Shown: piece after piece, positions 59,754 to 64,000 of the stretch
How the letters are laid out: every line of letters begins with the position of its first letter
Numbering within the stretch: the first letter of the stretch is position 1
Assembly (NCBI GenBank): GCA_029962745.1
Contig: CM057152.1
Location: forward strand, 19,417,192-19,481,191
Direction of reading: 5' to 3'
DNA length: 64,000 nucleotides
Origin: Echinometra lucunter
Lineage: Eukaryota > Echinodermata > Echinoidea > Camarodonta > Echinometridae
Position numbers and translations under genes: made by a program
The notes under the pieces: generated by a model
Databases searched by the model: none
Seen by the model: only the letters and a program-made list of their open reading frames with translations
What the model was told of the DNA's origin: nothing

Positions 59754-60969
59754 TTAACCTGTTGAATACTATGCCGTAGATAACTCAGGCTGGGGTCTAT
59801 GGAAAATGAGTGTTATACAAAAGTGAAATCGTGTTCAAATGGTTAAAAATCTCTACATACTGTTTTCATTGTTCAGACTTCAGAAAAAGATACAGTGAAA
59901 TTACAAAATTATAAATACAAGATTAAAATCAACAGGATGCTTACACGAACTTGGATAACATGTACTAACAAATTACATTTCATACAGCTGTTTGGCTGTT
60001 ACTTCTAAAACTCTACCAATATATTACTAGGAACAGTAGGTAAAAGTACAATGAACAAGCCTTATGGTAAGGTTGTTTCTCAGCCTACTTTTCCTTTCAC
60101 ACATAAGTGTAATTACAGGTTTACCTCTTTCACTAAGTATGTTTTATACAGACATGGTACACAATAAAAGCTACATTAACCAAAACAAACAAACAAACAA
60201 AAACAAATATAACTGGAAAAATATATCCAAATATGCTGTACACAGTGAGATTACAGATATTTTAAATAATTTACTGACACAAACAAAGAAGATTATTGTT
60301 CATTGTTCATTAATCTTGACTCATGAAAATACATATTCATCTATAGTGCTATATGTATGTTTAATAAAAACAATTATCCAGAATTACTTCAAGTAACTTA
60401 CATAAGAACCTTTAATGCTTATGCTTAAAAGGGAAATCTCAGATACAATCATGAAAGCACTATTAAACCTCTACACGGTATTACCTGCAAATGTACCAGC
60501 AAAAGATACAACAGTCAAGTCTTGATTGATATCTATGAGCAGATGAAAGTCCTCAAATTACGAACCTGAAATGTACGCTATTCCCCAGCCCCCCCCCCCC
60601 CCCCCAGTTCTTTTTCATTGCTCATAATATAAGTTAAAGGTTTATGGACAAAACCCAAACAGCAGTGTGGCATATATGTTATTATGAAACATACAACTTG
60701 AAGAACTTTCTTACCCAAATACACTAACTCTCACCAAAGGCATAAATGGCTGTGTTTTATACATGTGACCTAATGCCCCTCAAATAAGACTAGGTCCTTG
60801 AGTTCAAGTTCGAAAATCAGAAATACATCTGATAGTGCATACTCAATACCAGGATGCAAAGTGAGATGCCTGAAGTGGCAAGTCACAGCAGTTACAAAAC
60901 GAACCATTGCCATCAGAACATATTAACACAATTTTGTAAATCTCATTCTCATTTACATGCCTCCTTCCT

Positions 60970-61308
60970 AACGGCTTGTTCACATATGCAGCGGCCAACC
61001 CCCACAGCGAACCCGTGTCTTTTTTTTTTTTGGGGGGGGGGGTCTTTTGGTGTGTAAATGAAAAGTATCTTGAGGAGGGTAAAAAATTCGCCAGGCAAAA
61101 AATTCTCTTCTGTGCATCCCGACAGCAAAAAGTGTTGACCAATCAAATTTTGTCAAGTTAACGCAAAATATGACAAAACAAAAAGCGTCTGCGCAGCTCT
61201 TAGCGAAACCCCTGTTTATAAACAGAGCATGCACTAATATTGAGATGTAGTGCACATTTAAATATTACAAATGGCACGGCATACTGCGGCTACATGTGAA
61301 CAGTAAAG
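60970..61308. mobile_element. duplicate of the 52060-52402 MITE
   Basis: Same ends. The right end here reads GCGGCTACATGTGAACAG, closer to the inverted left end, and the G run is shorter. Confidence 0.65.
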
Positions 61309-62419
61309 AAAAAGTGGGGGCTTGCTGGGGGTAGGGGTGCTGCTAGATATGTAAATGAGCATTGATTGCTACATGAGATTTAATCTGTCTTATACGAAGA
61401 CTAATCTACAGGCCCTACGTTTAATGCAAAAACAAAATGTAACATATTTGAGAAGTACACTTCTTTGTAAATCAGACAACATATCGAAATTTTGTGTACA
61501 ATTTTACAATATCAGTGTATCAATGTACCTGAAGTCCAAAATGAACATTGTGTACTTTTAAATGTTCTATATAAATTCAAATGAAAAGAAAGTTCCTAGT
61601 TTAAATTTCCTTTGCTATGTTTTGTGATATTTGTATTTCCAAATGCAAGCACAGAAACAATTGTAATTTAAAGCAGCATGTACCCTTCACCTTTCTACTC
61701 TTAATTATTCTCATTCTGTAGAGAAGGCAATTCTTTAATATTAACAACTATCTTAAAATGATACCAACAGCTGATTTCAATGCTAAGTTGCATATTTGTG
61801 TTAGCAAAAGTATAAACACAATCAAATAACATAGTTTGATTGATAAAATGAAGATGACATAATACCAATATTTTCTATATACTGAGGAAACAATATAAAG
61901 TAAATAAATCACTACTCACTGACCATTTATTTTTTTACATGGATGAAACTTGATGGATAAACTGTGTGTACACATATCACCATAATAAGCCTGTTCTGCA
62001 CTGCACTGCCATTTGAGCACTATCCCTTTTTTATCAATTCCTGTTGACAGCCTTGAAGCTTGTCAGAGATTTATCTGATCTAGCAATCTAACATATTCAG
62101 GTAAATCTTTTCACATATGCTAATACACATATCTTCCAAATATAAACAAAAGCTTCAAGTTGAATGCATTGCAAAACAGGTTTACTATAGTACGATACCG
62201 CAAGAGCACATCATCGCCATCAATGATAGATCCAATCTCTCAAGGTTGATAACATTTCTGGACCATTTCTTTAAGCCATTTAAATCAAAATCATTAAAAA
62301 CATACAATTATAATAATAGTTATATTCATACAGTATTTAATACTGTTTATAACTGCTCCACAAGTAATTGTTATTACACCAGTCTTTGAATTCAATGGCT
62401 ATTCCACACATAAAGTGCA

Positions 62420-62656
62420 CCATCTCCACTCCTGGGGAGTGTTCCTGCCAGGTGCCATTTTACAGGCGCACATATGCCATAACTACAATGACCGTTCGCA
62501 TCCTAACAAGAGGTACCCATTTGATACCTGGGTGGAGAGTGGCAAACGTGGATTAACCTGGCAGTGTCTTGTCAAAAAGCATTAGTGCAGGGCTGGGATT
62601 TGAATCCTCAACCCTCTGAGAGTCAAGTGAATGAACCACTACACCAAGACACCTCC
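62420..62656 (-). mobile_element. tRNA-derived SINE, duplicate of 53518-53749
   Basis: The minus strand has TGGTGTAGTGG and GAGGATTCAAATCC promoter boxes. The body includes CACTCTCCACCCAGGTATC. Confidence 0.75.
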
Positions 62657-63165
62657 GTTAGATTATACATTGATACCACATCTTCTATGGGGAAAAAAAA
62701 GAAAAAAAAGATTCACATAAATGTCAAAATGCCTGTTGGAGGCAAATGAAGTCTAAGCTGTTTTGAGGTATTAAATCAATCATTGTAACTGATGTAACTG
62801 ATTTCAAGCAATGATCAGTACTACCAAAGTGAAGAACAGCTTTGAACAGAAACATAATGAAGATTTTAGTCTTACATTCATCAAAGTCAAATGCAAGAAT
62901 GGAAAGCCATACTTTAATACATTTCTATATGCTGTTCATTCTTCCATTTGACTTTGATGAATGTAGCAAGACAAAAAGATACAAAATGTCTTATTTTAAG
63001 GCCTTCAAAGCCATTCATCACATTATTAACAGTACAGAATATCTTGTGGTTTGTCAAGAATGCTTGTGTTAGAATAAAATAAAGTACATGTAAAGTGTAT
63101 ACACATATGCTGTGTGCCCATATGATGAGGTAGAGAATAGGGTGCAATCTAGACTCAATGGCCCA

Positions 63166-63334
63166 AATTCACAAAGGGGATTTATTTTAAACCAAGGTTT
63201 AAACCTTCGTTAGCGTAGTACGCACATGTCCCTTTGTCCAATGGAAGGACAGTAACGCACTTATAAATTTACACTTTTAGAGTCCACAATACAGGTTTAA
63301 ACCATGGTTTAAAAGAATTCTCTTTCGTGAATTC
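63166..63334. mobile_element. 169-bp MITE with AATTCAC...TTTTAAACCA terminal repeats
   Basis: The left end AATTCACAAAGGGGATTTA and the inverted right end (AATTCACGAAAGAGAATTC read on the minus strand), each followed by TTTTAAACCA, are imperfect inverted repeats of about 29 bp. Inside are further AAGGTTTAAACC/GGTTTAAACC words. The right terminal repeat is where contig 1 ends at 54401. Confidence 0.7.
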
Positions 63335-63693
63335 CGGCTGATACCTCTTTGGTACACAGCTGTGGATAGATAAAGTTTATGGAATAGAAATATAATATAA
63401 AAACATGCATACATGTACATCAACTGCAAAAATAAACATCCATAAACAATAACAGCAGTAACAGCAACACCATCAACTACTTAGTATATCACTCCATAGG
63501 GAATACAAGAAAGAAGACACACAGCAAATACTGCAACTGGCAAAGGTTCCAAATTTCTGATCCATGCAGTTTTCATGCCAACATAAATCATCTTTCTGGT
63601 ATTTTCCAACAGAAGTCAAACTGGTGGTAAGAGAAGTGAGAAGAAGTGAAGAAAAAGACAGATATCACCCCCAAATAGCAGGCATGTGACATA
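63335..63693. other. no gene seen
   Basis: Unique AT-rich sequence after the end of the duplicated segment. Confidence 0.5.
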
Positions 63694-63928
63694 CAGTATC
63701 CAACAAAAGTGAGTACACCCTTGAGGGTGTGCTTAACTTTTGTTGCCACAAATTTAAGCAAAATCCTCCAGCTATTACATTATTGTTATGGAAGAGATAA
63801 TTCCTATCAATACACCAGTCACAGAATTTCGTTCTTCTCCTCTATCATAGTTGTAATACATTTATGTAAGAATTTACCTTTGAATTTTAACATTTTGTAA
63901 AGGGTGTACTCACTTCTGTTGGATACTC
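63694..63928. mobile_element. Tc1/mariner-like MITE, 29-bp ends, TA flanks
   Basis: The left end starts CAGTATCCAACAAAAGTGAG and runs 29 bp to ACACCCTT. The right end is its reverse complement with two mismatches. TA lies immediately outside both ends (63692-63693, 63929-63930). At 235 bp with no coding frame, it is non-autonomous. Confidence 0.9.
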
Positions 63929-64000
63929 TACATATCCTATGCAGATAACACTGGACAGAGCATATGCCAGAGAGAGAACATAATTTTTTTTTTCAACAGA

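Larger units (their letters stand above)
54902..63324 (+). repeat. segment duplicated from 45979-54401 (copy 2 of probable assembly duplication)
   Basis: Direct repeat of copy 1 with a constant offset of 8923 at both ends, starting at the first base after the gap. The first 2-3 kb hold many single-base deletions and insertions relative to copy 1, as expected for a low-coverage contig end. Each transposon described for copy 1 recurs here. Confidence 0.97.

Overview
The window is eukaryotic DNA: AT-rich, intron- and repeat-dominated, with GT-AG splice sites, AATAAA-type poly(A) signals and no operon-like gene spacing. Many families of short inverted-repeat transposons, tRNA-derived SINEs with reversed A and B boxes, a CR1/L2-like LINE remnant, very frequent TACATGTA-type words and long G or C runs suggest a marine invertebrate deuterostome, most likely an echinoderm such as a sea urchin. 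That placement is inferred from repeat style, not from a recognised marker gene.

Layout. From 1 to about 33 kb there is no exon I can defend. This part is intron or intergenic DNA holding a foldback Tc1/mariner-like element (8448-10249), TA-flanked MITEs, TTAA-flanked piggyBac-like elements, a 6-bp-TSD element (28197-29061), a diverged tandem array (15451-16226), SINE and LINE fragments, and a few base-balanced islands that could be regulatory. From 33 to 39.5 kb, on the minus strand, lie two exons of what is probably one gene: a first coding exon with a signal peptide (39357-39482) and an internal exon (33135-33230). They are phase-compatible across a 6.1-kb intron. From 43.4 to 46.9 kb, on the plus strand, lie two neighbouring small genes whose products carry paired-cysteine clusters. 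One (45729-46830) can be assembled as a two-exon, 126-residue Cys-rich hydrophobic membrane protein. The other (43497-43811) has a CCxCC start and a basic, Ser/Thr-rich tail and may be a relative.

From 46 to 63.3 kb the sequence is an assembly duplication. Positions 45979-54401 recur in direct orientation at 54902-63324, separated by exactly 500 N. The copies differ mostly by single-base indels, and the copy boundaries coincide with the gap edges. This is best explained by two overlapping contig ends or haplotypes that were not merged. Everything listed in 54902-63324 therefore probably repeats 45979-54401, including a false frameshifted second copy of the Cys-rich gene's last exon.

The most interesting biology is the pair of small Cys-rich genes, which I cannot assign to a known family; the secreted-protein gene of unknown family; and the foldback elements, especially a piggyBac-like family present in both palindromic and single-arm forms.
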